Positions 26,992-35,043 of a stretch of 64,000 bases of DNA are shown one piece after another; the first letter of the stretch is position 1; each line of letters begins with the position of its first letter. The notes below the pieces were generated by a model that was not told where the DNA came from, did not search any database, and worked only from the letters and a program-made list of their open reading frames with translations. Position numbers and translations under genes: made by a program. The stretch spans positions 62,001 to 126,000 of the forward strand of contig CAVPTW010000020.1 of assembly GCA_963708735.1 (NCBI GenBank), in the 5' to 3' direction. The DNA comes from JAGPUQ01 sp963708735 (GTDB taxonomy: Bacteria; Pseudomonadota; Gammaproteobacteria; Pseudomonadales; Porticoccaceae).

Positions 26992-27429
26992 TCATTGCAC
27001 GCTGATACGGCGCGGCATGGCTTCGGCGCGGCGCTTGACCGACACATGCAGTACGCCGTTGCGGTAATCGGCGCTGACGCCATCCGGGTCGATATCCTCA
27101 GGCAGGCTGATCGCACGGCGGAAGCGGCCGGCGAACCTCTGGTTGATATGGACTACACTCTTCTCGTCGTTCTGTGGCAGCGAAGAAGCGCGCTCGCCGG
27201 CGATACTGAGGGTGCCGCGCTCCAGATCGACCTCGATGCTGCCGGGCTCGAGCCCGGGCACATAGGCATAGAGCTCAATCGACTGGCGCGTGGTGCCGAC
27301 ATTGACCGCGGGGAAGCCGCCCAGGGTGGCGCCGCGGATACTGGGCCCGCCCTCGAACGCCTGTTGCAACTCACGGTGCAAGCGCTCCAGGTCGGCGAAC
27401 ATATCGCGGGACAAAAAAGAAAAGGCCAT
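26992..27429 (-). CDS. Small heat-shock protein, Hsp20 family (first of three)
   Basis: 145 residues. GGAGG lies 8 bases before the ATG. The N-terminal arm MAFSFLSRDMFADLERLHRE is IbpA-like; the crystallin core has IELYAYVPGLEPGSIEVDLERG, FRRAISLPEDIDPDGVSADYRNGVLHV and ends in RRISVQ. The first gene of the three-gene run, about 70 bases downstream of a sigma-32-like promoter. The three paralogues are clearly divergent, so this is not a recent triplication. Confidence 0.93.
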   Translation of the reverse strand: MAFSFLSRDMFADLERLHRELQQAFEGGPSIRGATLGGFPAVNVGTTRQSIELYAYVPGLEPGSIEVDLERGTLSIAGERASSLPQNDEKSVVHINQRFAGRFRRAISLPEDIDPDGVSADYRNGVLHVSVKRRAEAMPRRISVQ

Positions 27430-27498
27430 TTTTCGATCCTCCGTTTTCACCGATGTTCTGCAGTCAGGTGGCGCCGACAGGGGCGCCTCCGCTGGTAG

Positions 27499-27526
27499 AT
27501 ATTGTGTAGCACGGAAAAATTTCAAG
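27499..27526 (-). promoter_or_regulatory. Sigma-32-like promoter for the hsp20 genes
   Basis: On the minus strand, CTTGAAA is followed by 13 bases and CACAATAT, close to the heat-shock consensus (CTTGAA, 13-15 bases, CCCCATNT). It points at the first hsp20 start, about 70 bases away. Confidence 0.6.
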
Positions 27527-27528
27527 AT

Positions 27529-27556
27529 CTTGACTTCACGCAAACCGACCACATTT
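27529..27556 (+). promoter_or_regulatory. Sigma-32-like promoter for cbpA-cbpM
   Basis: CTTGACT, 13 bases, then CCACATTT: seven of eight -10 positions fit the heat-shock consensus. It points at the J-protein gene and stands back-to-back with the hsp20 promoter, two bases apart. Confidence 0.6.
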
Positions 27557-27618
27557 GTTTAGCGTCCCAAGACCGGCGCAGGCCGGCAGTACCACGGCCA
27601 TAACAGAGGTCCGCAGCG

Positions 27619-28615
27619 GTGGAATTCAAGGACTACTATCAGATTCTGGGAGTCGCCCGGGGTGCCGGCGCTGACGAGATCAAAAAGGCGTTTCGCAAAC
27701 TGGCGCGCAAGTACCATCCGGACGTGTCCAAGGAGACAGACGCCGAACTACGAATGAAGGAGGTCAACGAAGCCTACGCGGTGCTCTCCGATCCCGAGAA
27801 AGCTTACGAATGAAGGAGGTCAACGAAGCCTACGCGGTGCTCTCCGATCCCGAGAAACGCGCGGCCTACGACCAACTGGGCCGCGACTACCGGGAGGGAC
27901 AGGAATTCCGCCCGCCGCCGGACTGGGACGCGGGCTTCGAGTTCAGCGGAAGCGGGTTCTCCACCGCGGAGGCAGCGGACTTCAGCGATTTCTTTGCCGA
28001 ACTCTTCGGCCACATGGGCAGCGCGCGGAGCCGGGCGGCGGATTCCGGGCGCGTGGCGACGACCATCATGCCAAGATCCTGCTCGACCTGGAGGCCGCCT
28101 ACCGCGGCGACACCCGCACCATCACCCTGCGCGCGCCGCGCCAGGATGCCAGCGGCCGCGTGGTGCTGGCCGAGCACAACCTGAGCGTACGCATTCCCAA
28201 GGGCGTGCGCGAGGGCCAGGTGATCCGCCTCGCCGGCCAGGGCGCGCCCGGGATCGGCGGCGGACCGCCCGGCGATCTCTATCTCGAAGTGCACTTCGAA
28301 CCCCATCCCCGGTATCGGGTCGAGGGCCGCGACGTCTACGCCACCCTGCCGGTCGCGCCCTGGGAAGCCGCGCTCGGCGCCACCGTCAAGACCCGGACAC
28401 CGGACGGCAACGTCGAGGTGCGCATACCGCCGGGCTCCAGTGGCGGTCGGAGACTGCGCCTGCGCGCTCGCGGCATCCCGGGTGATCCGCCCGGAGACCT
28501 GTACCTGGAACTGGAGATCCGTCTGCCACCGGCCGACAGCCCCCGCGCCCGCAAGCTTTACGAAGACATGGCCCGCGAACTGGCTTTCGATCCGCGCAAG
28601 AATTCTGGAGGCTGA
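27619..28615 (+). pseudogene. cbpA: CbpA-like DnaJ co-chaperone, broken by a 56-base duplication and one more frameshift
   Basis: A GTG start gives MEFKDYYQILGV and a J-domain with HPD at residues 33-35. After LSDPEK the frame runs into a stop because a 56-base stretch is repeated. The second copy restores EKRAAYDQLGRDYREG in another frame. A further shift near 28050 moves to KILLDLEAAYRGDTRTITLRAP and the two C-terminal substrate-binding domains (VRIPKGVREGQVIRLAGQG; VRIPPGSSGGRRLRLRARG). There is no zinc-finger domain, as in CbpA. Without both lesions the product would be about 310 residues. CbpA works with DnaK; CbpM downstream modulates it. Confidence 0.82.
27751..27857 (+). repeat. 56-base tandem duplication inside the J-domain
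   Basis: The stretch beginning CGAATGAAGGAGG and ending in GATCCCGAGAAA occurs at 27751 and again at 27807. The offset of 56 is not a multiple of three, so it shifts the frame; removing one copy restores it. A few bases (gctta) between the copies are not repeated. Confidence 0.9.
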
Positions 28616-28618
28616 CCC

Positions 28619-28930
28619 ATGACCGAGAAACTCGCCGCCCAGCTCCTCGAAGAAGCTGCACTCACTCTGGAAGAGGTGGCCGCCAGCTGTCGGGTCGAGG
28701 TGGATTGGGTGATCGCTCGGGTACAGGATCAGGTGCTGGCCGGTCCAGCGGGCCCGGATCCCGCGCGCTGGGCATTCAGCGGCGCCGATCTCCTGCGGCT
28801 GCGGCGCATCCAGTCGCTGGAGCGGGATTTCGACGCCGACCCCATGCTGGCGGCGATGGTGGTGGACCTGATCGAGGAGCTGGCGCGCCTCCGTACCCGC
28901 CTGCGGTGCGTCGGCCTCGACCCGGACTGA
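28619..28930 (+). CDS. cbpM: Chaperone modulator CbpM
   Basis: 103 residues, MerR-like helical fold: LTLEEVAASCRVEVDWVIARVQDQVL, then WAFSGADLLRLRRIQSLERDFDADPMLAAMVVDLIEELARLR. CbpM binds the J-domain of CbpA and inhibits its co-chaperone and DNA-binding activity. It starts 3 bases after the cbpA stop, the standard pairing. With cbpA broken, it would have no local partner. Confidence 0.9.
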   Translation: MTEKLAAQLLEEAALTLEEVAASCRVEVDWVIARVQDQVLAGPAGPDPARWAFSGADLLRLRRIQSLERDFDADPMLAAMVVDLIEELARLRTRLRCVGLDPD

Positions 28931-29122
28931 GCGGGAGCCAGCATATGGCCGACGACGACACAACACGACGCGCGGAATATGGGGCCAGGTCTAGACTCTC
29001 TTGTCTCGCTTGACCCCTGTCTCGCTGAACGTGCTGCCTCGTGAGTATCTGGTGGGGTGGCTCTCATTCGGTGGTTGGTCTGCCGTTTCCGCCGCGGCAA
29101 TATCGTTTATTGGTGGGCGGTT

Positions 29123-30193
29123 TCAATGACCAAGTGCAAAAAGTGCAGCATGGTGCTGCTTGAAATCGAAAGCATCCGGAGTGAACAACTCGGCGGGACA
29201 CTTGAAGCCCAGCGACTTGCGTGGGCGGGTGTTCAGTTTCCAGGCAATCGCATCCAGTTCTTTCTGAGTGAAGCCACTCAAGTCGCTACCCTTGGGCAGG
29301 TACTGCCGCAACAGGCCGTTGGTGTTCTCGTTGATGCCGCGCTGCCAGGGACTGTGCGGATCGGCGAAGTAGACCTTCACCCCGGTAGCCTCGGTCAGCC
29401 GCTGATGGGCCGCCATTTCCCGGCCCTGATCGTACGTCAGCGACAGGCGTGTTTGCGCCTCAATACGGTTGAGCACATGGCTGAAGCCAGAAAGCGCCGA
29501 TTCGGCGCTGGCGTCATCCATCCGGGACAACACGGTGAACAAGGTGGTGCGCTCCACCAGCGTACCGACCGCCGAGCGGTTGTACGCCCCCTTGATGAGA
29601 TCACCCTCCCAGTGCCCCGGTATCAGTCGCTCTTCAATTTCTGGCGGACGCTCATGAATGCTGACCATGTCGGGTATCTTCCCGCGCCGGTCTTCGCCAC
29701 GCGCGCGCGGACGGCGTTTGGCGTGGCCGAAGCGCAACCAGCCAATCACCTCGGTGCGCAACTCGCCACGCGGCATGGCGTAGATCGCGGTGTAGATGGT
29801 TTCGTGAGAAACCTGCAACGATGGCGTTTCAGAATGCACAAGCGCCAGTGTGCCAGCAATCTGCTCGGGCGAGTAGCCCGCTTTCAGGTAGCGCCGGACG
29901 TGCTTCCACAAGGCGGTTCCGGGTCGCAGGCGGCGCTCAACGCGCGGCGTGGCCGTGCAGGCCTGGGCACGCTTATGCGCGGCTTCAGCGCGATAGCCAC
30001 CGGCCACTGGCGGTCGCCCAGGGCCGCGAGGTGCCTGCGGGCGAGCCCAGCCGTTGCGGCGCAGTTCGCGAGAAAGCGTCGATGCCGAACGATTCAGCAC
30101 CTTGGCAATCGCCGCCGGTTTGATTCCCATCGCCAGTTGCGTTTGGATCATCGTCCGCTCTTCAATACTCAACTGCTCGTAGATTTTTCCCAT
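29123..30193 (-). CDS. IS30-family transposase
   Basis: 356 residues. An N-terminal helix-turn-helix (LSIEERTMIQTQLAMGIKPAAIAKVLNRSASTLSREL) is followed by the DDE core: HWEGDLIKG (first D), TLVERTTLFTVLSRMD, LTYDQGREMAAH (second D) and SPWQRGINENTNGLLRQYLP (E), the IS30 hallmark. Ends LNTRPRKSLGFKCPAELF. Complete and probably active. Confidence 0.95.
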   Translation of the reverse strand: MGKIYEQLSIEERTMIQTQLAMGIKPAAIAKVLNRSASTLSRELRRNGWARPQAPRGPGRPPVAGGYRAEAAHKRAQACTATPRVERRLRPGTALWKHVRRYLKAGYSPEQIAGTLALVHSETPSLQVSHETIYTAIYAMPRGELRTEVIGWLRFGHAKRRPRARGEDRRGKIPDMVSIHERPPEIEERLIPGHWEGDLIKGAYNRSAVGTLVERTTLFTVLSRMDDASAESALSGFSHVLNRIEAQTRLSLTYDQGREMAAHQRLTEATGVKVYFADPHSPWQRGINENTNGLLRQYLPKGSDLSGFTQKELDAIAWKLNTRPRKSLGFKCPAELFTPDAFDFKQHHAALFALGH

Positions 30194-30232
30194 GCAACAT
30201 TATCTCCCATAAATGTTGCACTTGGTTTTTGA
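29123..30232 (-). mobile_element. IS30-family insertion sequence
   Basis: A 1.1-kb element with one transposase gene and terminal inverted repeats TCAAnnACCAAGTGCAA at both edges (left from 29123; right, reversed, ending near 30232). The transposase stop codon lies inside the left repeat. I could not fix a target duplication, as IS30 elements make only 2-3 bases. It landed between cbpM and the rest of the stress island, just after a short start (MADDDTTRRAEYG, from about 28945) that may be the beginning of a disrupted gene. Confidence 0.85.
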
Positions 30233-30270
30233 GCGCGCCGTGTTATGGTGGTGTCCACCGCCCGCTTTAT

Positions 30271-30340
30271 TGTCGGCGGAAACTTCAAGAGTGTCGGCGG
30301 AGACTTCAAGCGTTTTTGAAACGCTGCATAACGCTGCATA
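30271..30340. repeat. Short tandem repeats beside IS30
   Basis: TGTCGGCGGAAACTTCAAG at 30271 recurs as TGTCGGCGGAGACTTCAAG at 30292 (21-base step), followed by two adjacent copies of ACGCTGCATA (30321 and 30331). The repeated TGTCGGCGG start resembles the ends of some insertion sequences; I see no element attached. The 30233-30508 stretch holds no gene. Confidence 0.6.
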
Positions 30341-30508
30341 TTGACTGGCTTGAATTTTATGAGAGCTGTAATCGTGTTCTTCACAATTATCTATGTCTAG
30401 TACCGTCCAACAGGCGATTCGCGCCGGCGCCGGAAACAGCGCACCATGTTTCCTGCTGTTTCCGTAGCCGGCGCGGCACAGCAGCACGTCGAACCCCTTG
30501 GAGAACGT

Positions 30509-31021
30509 ATGAGTAAGCACTCTCGCATCGGCTGGCTGTTTGGCTCGGCAGTGGCAGTAGTCGTGCTGACGGCAATGCCCCTGTCGGCACAACCATCGCA
30601 ACTATTGGCACAACCATCGCAACAGGAACACGTACACCACATGTCACATGCAGTGATGCCCTTTGACATGTCAAAGACAGTACATATCTTCAAGATGACC
30701 GAAAAAGGGGGCGTCGAGCGCGTAGTCACAAGAGAGGCAGGGGAAGAGGATCAGGTCACGTTGATTCAACAACACTTGAAGCATGAGGCCGAGAGGTTTC
30801 AGAAAGGTGATTATTCCGATCCGGCGAAGTTGCATGGAGCAAACATGCCGGGGCTCAAAGAGCTTCAGGAGGGCAGTTCGCGTGTGAAGGTCGGTTATTC
30901 ATCTCTTCCAAATGGCGCGGAAATCACTTTCGAGACTGAGGACCTTCATTTACTCACGGCAGTACACAGATGGTTTGGTGCCCAACTTTCCGAGCATGGC
31001 GCGGATGCGCAGGCGGAATGA
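30509..31021 (+). CDS. Small exported protein of unknown function
   Basis: 170 residues. A signal peptide (RIGWLFGSAVAVVVLTAMPLSA) with cleavage near residue 30 precedes a His/Met-rich patch, EHVHHMSHAVMPFDMSKTVH, and a compact domain: QVTLIQQHLKHEAERFQKGDYSDPAKLHG, ITFETEDLHLLTAVHRWFGAQLSEHG. I recall homologues wrongly labelled aspartate carbamoyltransferase; nothing here supports that. The His/Met patch hints at metal binding in the periplasm. The start at 30509 is chosen because the signal peptide begins there; an in-frame ATG at 30446 would precede it. Confidence 0.72.
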   Translation: MSKHSRIGWLFGSAVAVVVLTAMPLSAQPSQLLAQPSQQEHVHHMSHAVMPFDMSKTVHIFKMTEKGGVERVVTREAGEEDQVTLIQQHLKHEAERFQKGDYSDPAKLHGANMPGLKELQEGSSRVKVGYSSLPNGAEITFETEDLHLLTAVHRWFGAQLSEHGADAQAE

Positions 31022-31031
31022 GAGCCAATTG

Positions 31032-31135
31032 GTCCAACAACGCGCTCCAGAGGGACGCTCCAGAGGGACGCTTCAGTCGCCGCCAAGGCGCGGCTCCCCC
31101 GCGCCTCTGAGCGCGGGCGTCCGGCCGCGTTAACT
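31032..31135 (+). other. attC-like recombination site (candidate)
   Basis: Starts 11 bases after the stop of the exported-protein gene. GTCCAAC (fits RYYYAAC) at the left and GTTAACT (one mismatch to GTTRRRY) at the right flank complementary arms: AACGCG with CGCGTT and GGACGC with GCGTCC. The length, 104 bases, and position match integron cassette attC sites. Inside, CGCTCCAGAGGGA is repeated twice and part of a third time. No integrase gene is in the window. Confidence 0.45.
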
Positions 31136-31148
31136 TCCTATCCCTTCC

Positions 31149-31619
31149 ATGCAAACGCACAGAGCCATTCGCGCTGTCGCAGCCTTTGAGGCATTCAAGG
31201 GACTTTTGGCGTTGGCTGCTGCTTCTGGTCTGTTCCTGCTCTTGCACAAAGACTTGAGGAACGTCGCCATCACGCTGGTCGAGCACGCCCATCTCAATCC
31301 GGCGGCGCACTACCCGAGCATCTTCATCGTTGCGGCGGAGCACCTGCAGAACACGAGGTTCAGGCTTATCGCCTTGGGCGCTGCCGCATACTCCAGCCTT
31401 CGTTTCGTGGAAGCATATGGCCTGTTTCGTGAAGCGGTGTGGGCGGAGGTCCTTGCCGCTGTCAGCGGCGCTATCTACATACCCTTTGAAGTAATTGAGA
31501 TCATGCGCCGCCCTGGCTGGCTGTCGGTGGGTGCCCTTGTTGTCAATCTGGCGGTTGTCGCCATCATGGTGGTGGCCTTGTTGCAGCGTCGCAAGGCGCG
31601 GGCCGAGAATGCGGCCTGA
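31149..31619 (+). CDS. DUF2127 family inner-membrane protein
   Basis: 156 residues with about four membrane helices: the first at FEAFKGLLALAAASGLFLLL, then LIALGAAAYSSLRFVEAYGL, EVLAAVSGAIYIPFEVIEI and ALVVNLAVVAIMVVALL. FEAxKG near the start and RFVEAYGLFREAVWAE are typical of DUF2127. Function unknown. DUF2127 genes turn up in stress-tolerance islands, which fits the neighbours. Confidence 0.82.
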   Translation: MQTHRAIRAVAAFEAFKGLLALAAASGLFLLLHKDLRNVAITLVEHAHLNPAAHYPSIFIVAAEHLQNTRFRLIALGAAAYSSLRFVEAYGLFREAVWAEVLAAVSGAIYIPFEVIEIMRRPGWLSVGALVVNLAVVAIMVVALLQRRKARAENAA

Positions 31620-31693
31620 CTACTCGCTTGCAGGCACGACGGTCCTGAGGGGCCGCGGCCTGCGGCGATTTCCATTCCACGGAGTTCCTGACC

Positions 31694-32821
31694 ATGGCTC
31701 TACCCCGCACTCCCCGACGCCTTTCCATCTGGCCGGCGCTGGCTGCCATCCTCCTGATAGGCGCCGGATTTCTCGGCGAGATCCCGCGTGGACAAAGCGC
31801 CGTCCCGACGCCCCGCGCCGTCACCCCGCGCGGCGAGCTCGCCACCGACGAGACCAGCACCATTGCACTGTTCGAGCGGGCGCGCGAATCGGTCACCTAC
31901 ATCACCACCCGGGAGCAGGTACAGGATTTCTGGACCCGCAATGTGTTCTCGGTGCGGCGCGGTACCGGCTCCGGATTCATCTGGGATGACGCCGGCCATG
32001 TGGTCACCAACTTTCATGTGATCAGCGGGGCCTCCGAAGCCTGGGTGCAGCTCGCCGACGGCAGCGACCATCGCGCCGCACTGGTGGGTGCCAGCCCGTC
32101 CCACGATATCGCGGTGTTGCGCATCGAGCTCGCTGCCAGCCGGCCACCGGCGCTGCCCATCGGCACCAGTGGCGATCTGAAGGTGGGTCAGAAGGTATTC
32201 GCCATCGGCAACCCCTTCGGGCTCGACTGGACCCTGACCACCGGCATCGTCTCGGCACTCGACCGCTCCCTGCCGGGCGAGGGCGACAGCAGCGGTCTGG
32301 TCCAGCACCTGATCCAGACCGATGCCGCCATCAACCCGGGGAATTCGGGCGGTCCGCTGCTGGATTCGGCTGGACGCCTGATCGGCATCAACACCGCGAT
32401 CTACAGTCCCAGCGGCGCCAGCGCCGGCATCGGCTTCGCAGTGCCGGTGGATACCCTGAACCGGGTGGTACCGCAACTGATCGCCACCGGCCATTACCAG
32501 CGCGCAACTCTGGGCATTGAAACCGACGAAGACCTGAACCGGCGCCTGCAACTCGCCTTCGGCGTCCGTGGCGTGGTGATTCTGAGAGTAGCCCGCGGCA
32601 GCAGCGCTGCCGCTGCGGGCCTCAGGGGTGTGACCATCGACGCGGATGGCAGGATCGTGCCGGGCGACATCATCGTCGCGGTAGCCGGCAAGCCGGTGAC
32701 CTCGGTCGCCGAACTGAACGGCCACCTCGACGACCTGGAAGTGGGTGCCAGCACCCGTCTCACAGTGGTGCGCGACGGCAAAAAAATCGATATCCCGGTG
32801 ATACTCCAGGCCGGTAATTGA
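31694..32821 (+). CDS. HtrA/DegP-type periplasmic serine protease with one PDZ domain
   Basis: 375 residues. Signal-anchor helix WPALAAILLIGAGFLG; trypsin-like domain with triad His in TNFHVISGA (near 108), Asp in SHDIAVLRI (near 139) and Ser in NPGNSGGPLLD (near 220); then one PDZ domain ending KIDIPVILQAGN. One PDZ and an uncleaved anchor are closer to DegS/HhoB architecture than to DegP (two PDZ). Clears or senses damaged envelope proteins. It lies 13 bases before the FtsH-type gene. Confidence 0.92.
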   Translation: MALPRTPRRLSIWPALAAILLIGAGFLGEIPRGQSAVPTPRAVTPRGELATDETSTIALFERARESVTYITTREQVQDFWTRNVFSVRRGTGSGFIWDDAGHVVTNFHVISGASEAWVQLADGSDHRAALVGASPSHDIAVLRIELAASRPPALPIGTSGDLKVGQKVFAIGNPFGLDWTLTTGIVSALDRSLPGEGDSSGLVQHLIQTDAAINPGNSGGPLLDSAGRLIGINTAIYSPSGASAGIGFAVPVDTLNRVVPQLIATGHYQRATLGIETDEDLNRRLQLAFGVRGVVILRVARGSSAAAAGLRGVTIDADGRIVPGDIIVAVAGKPVTSVAELNGHLDDLEVGASTRLTVVRDGKKIDIPVILQAGN

Positions 32822-32834
32822 AGAGGAATTGCTG

Positions 32835-34649
32835 ATGGAACCCCAAGCCCGCTGGCACACCGCCTACTGGTTTCTGGCACTGATGGCGCTGTTGCTGCTG
32901 CAAAGCTGGTGGCAACAGAGCCAGCAACTGGAACTGGTGCCCTACAGCGAATTCGAGCAGGCACTGGCCGACGGCCGTATCGTCGAAGTCACCATTGCCG
33001 ATCGTACCCTCACCGGGCGTTTGGCGGCGCCCGACAGCAAGGGCAAGAAGGCGCTGGTCGCCACCCGCGTCGAGCCCGACCTCGTCGAGCGCCTCGACCG
33101 CTACAAGGTACCCTACTCCCGGGTGATCGAGAGCACCTTCCTGCGCGACCTGATGTCCTGGATCGTGCCGATGCTGATCATCGCCGCCATCTGGCTGTTC
33201 GTGTTCCGCCGCCTCGCCGAACGCCAGCAGGGCATGGGCGGCTTCATGAGCGTCGGCAAGAGCCGCGCCAAAATCTATGTGGAAAAGAACACCGGCGTCA
33301 CCTTCGCCGATGTCGCCGGTGTCGACGAGGCCAAGGCCGAACTTCAGGAAGTCGTGGGCTTTCTGAAAACGCCGGACGATTACGGCCGCCTGGGCGCGCG
33401 CATTCCCAAGGGCGTGCTGCTGGTGGGACCGCCGGGAACCGGCAAGACATTGCTGGCGCGCGCCGTGGCTGGCGAGGCCGGGGTGCCCTTCTTTTCCATC
33501 TCCGGCTCGGAGTTCGTCGAAATGTTCGTGGGCGTCGGCGCCGCGCGGGTGCGCGACTTGTTCGAGCAGGCCAGGCAGCGCGCTCCCGCCATCATCTTCA
33601 TCGACGAGCTGGACGCCCTGGGCCGCGCCCGCGGCGCCTTTCCCGGCATCGGCGGCCACGACGAGCGCGAACAGACCCTGAATCAGTTGCTGGCGGAACT
33701 GGACGGCTTCGACAGCGGCTCGGGCCTGGTGCTGCTGGCCGCCACCAACCGTCCGGAAATCCTCGACCCCGCCCTGCTGCGCGCCGGCCGCTTCGACCGC
33801 CAGGTGCTGGTGGACCGCCCCGACAAGGCCGGACGCATCCAGATCCTGCGCGTGCATGTGCGCAAGGTGACGCTGGCGCCCGACCTGGATCTGGAGCAGG
33901 TCGCCGCGCTCACCACCGGATTCTCCGGCGCCGACCTCGCCAACCTGGTGAACGAAGCGGCGCTGGCCGCGACCCGCCGCGGCGGCACCGACATCGGGCT
34001 GGCGGACTTCACCAGCGCCATCGAGCGCATCGTCGCCGGCCTCGAAAAGAAAAGCCGCGTGCTCAACCCGCGCGAGCGCAACGTCATCGCCCACCACGAA
34101 ATGGGCCACGCGCTGGTGGCCCTGTCGCTGCCCGGCACCGACCCGGTACACAAGGTCTCCATCATTCCGCGCGGCATCGGCGCCCTGGGCTACACCATTC
34201 AGCGCCCCACCGAAGACCGCTATCTGATGAGCCGCGCCGAACTGGAACACAAGATCGCGGTGCTCATGGGCGGGCGCGCGGCGGAACATCTGGTGTTCGG
34301 AGAGCTTTCGACCGGCGCCGCCGACGACCTCGCCAAGGCCACCGACATCGCCCACGACATGATCACCCGCTACGGCATGGACGAGGCCCTGGGCTTTGTC
34401 GTCTACGACACCCAGCCCCCGCGATTTCTGGATACGCCGATGGGACCCCCGCCCGGCGGCTGCCAGATCAGCGAAGCGACCCAGAGCCGCATCGACGCGG
34501 CGGTGCGCGATATCGTGATGACCGCATTCCGACGCGCCGAAGCCATCCTCAGCGACAGACGGGAAACCCTCGAACGGGGCGCGCAGGAGTTGCTGGCGCG
34601 GGAAACGCTGGATGAAGCGGCGTTGAAGGAACTTGGAATCTGTAAATGA
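32835..34649 (+). CDS. ftsH: FtsH-type membrane-bound AAA+ zinc metalloprotease (accessory copy)
   Basis: 604 residues from the ATG with GAGGA 7 bases upstream. Two membrane helices (residues about 11-24 and 105-124) frame a small periplasmic domain. Walker A GPPGTGKT (198-205), Walker B IIFIDELD, SRH ATNRPEILDPALLRAGRFDR, and zinc site HEMGH (421-425, usual form HEAGH). ATP-driven proteolysis of membrane and cytosolic proteins. The setting with hsp20, cbpM and htrA, away from rrmJ/folP, marks it as an accessory stress paralogue rather than the housekeeping copy. Confidence 0.93.
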   Translation: MEPQARWHTAYWFLALMALLLLQSWWQQSQQLELVPYSEFEQALADGRIVEVTIADRTLTGRLAAPDSKGKKALVATRVEPDLVERLDRYKVPYSRVIESTFLRDLMSWIVPMLIIAAIWLFVFRRLAERQQGMGGFMSVGKSRAKIYVEKNTGVTFADVAGVDEAKAELQEVVGFLKTPDDYGRLGARIPKGVLLVGPPGTGKTLLARAVAGEAGVPFFSISGSEFVEMFVGVGAARVRDLFEQARQRAPAIIFIDELDALGRARGAFPGIGGHDEREQTLNQLLAELDGFDSGSGLVLLAATNRPEILDPALLRAGRFDRQVLVDRPDKAGRIQILRVHVRKVTLAPDLDLEQVAALTTGFSGADLANLVNEAALAATRRGGTDIGLADFTSAIERIVAGLEKKSRVLNPRERNVIAHHEMGHALVALSLPGTDPVHKVSIIPRGIGALGYTIQRPTEDRYLMSRAELEHKIAVLMGGRAAEHLVFGELSTGAADDLAKATDIAHDMITRYGMDEALGFVVYDTQPPRFLDTPMGPPPGGCQISEATQSRIDAAVRDIVMTAFRRAEAILSDRRETLERGAQELLARETLDEAALKELGICK

Positions 34650-34736
34650 ATAGTGGCGAAGCCGCCTTTCGTCTGCCCGCTCCATCGAGGGGTTATGCGT
34701 CACCGGTGACTGTTACCCCTGTCTCCGGACTTTCTG

Positions 34737-34952
34737 TCACCTATCTCCAAAACTGCTCACGCTGACAACCGCTTCTTTGTTCTCCCGTTGTGTTTCCCGA
34801 ATCTGCTTGAGATGCTGCCATCGGGAGCCCGTTCCCACATTGTCCTGTGCCAACGCCGTGTGGGTTGAGGTGGAAAAGAATGTGCACGGCAAGAGGCATA
34901 AGGAGGCAGTACGAGCCGGAGACAATGCGGACTTTCGATGGCTGTTGTTCAT
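34737..34952 (-). CDS. Possible small exported peptide, unknown
   Basis: 71 residues starting MNNSHRKSALSPARTASLCLLP, with a weak signal-like stretch ending near TALAQD and a charged tail (RETQRENKEAVVSV). AGAAAGG lies upstream of the ATG. No family recognised. It may be chance; the rest of the 34650-35043 gap shows nothing else. Confidence 0.3.
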   Translation of the reverse strand: MNNSHRKSALSPARTASLCLLPCTFFSTSTHTALAQDNVGTGSRWQHLKQIRETQRENKEAVVSVSSFGDR

Positions 34953-35043
34953 GATGACCTTTCTGTTGTTGGCCAAATGTTCAAGGTCAGGGAGTGCTAC
35001 GCGGTTTTTCGCGCAGCGCCGGTGGAATGATGGATGGTTGTCC

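Noticed and set aside
30271..30340. CRISPR array
   Set aside because: Only two copies of a 19-base unit with a 2-base gap; no spacers and no cas genes. No CRISPR array seen anywhere in the window.
26001..34649. Complete transmissible locus of stress tolerance
   Set aside because: ClpG/ClpK, YfdX, HdeD, thioredoxin, KefB and PsiE genes are absent; only the hsp20 and protease themes match.
32760..34703. Minus-strand open frame over the ftsH-type gene
   Set aside because: Antisense of a fully conserved AAA+ protease; composition typical of reversed GC-rich code.
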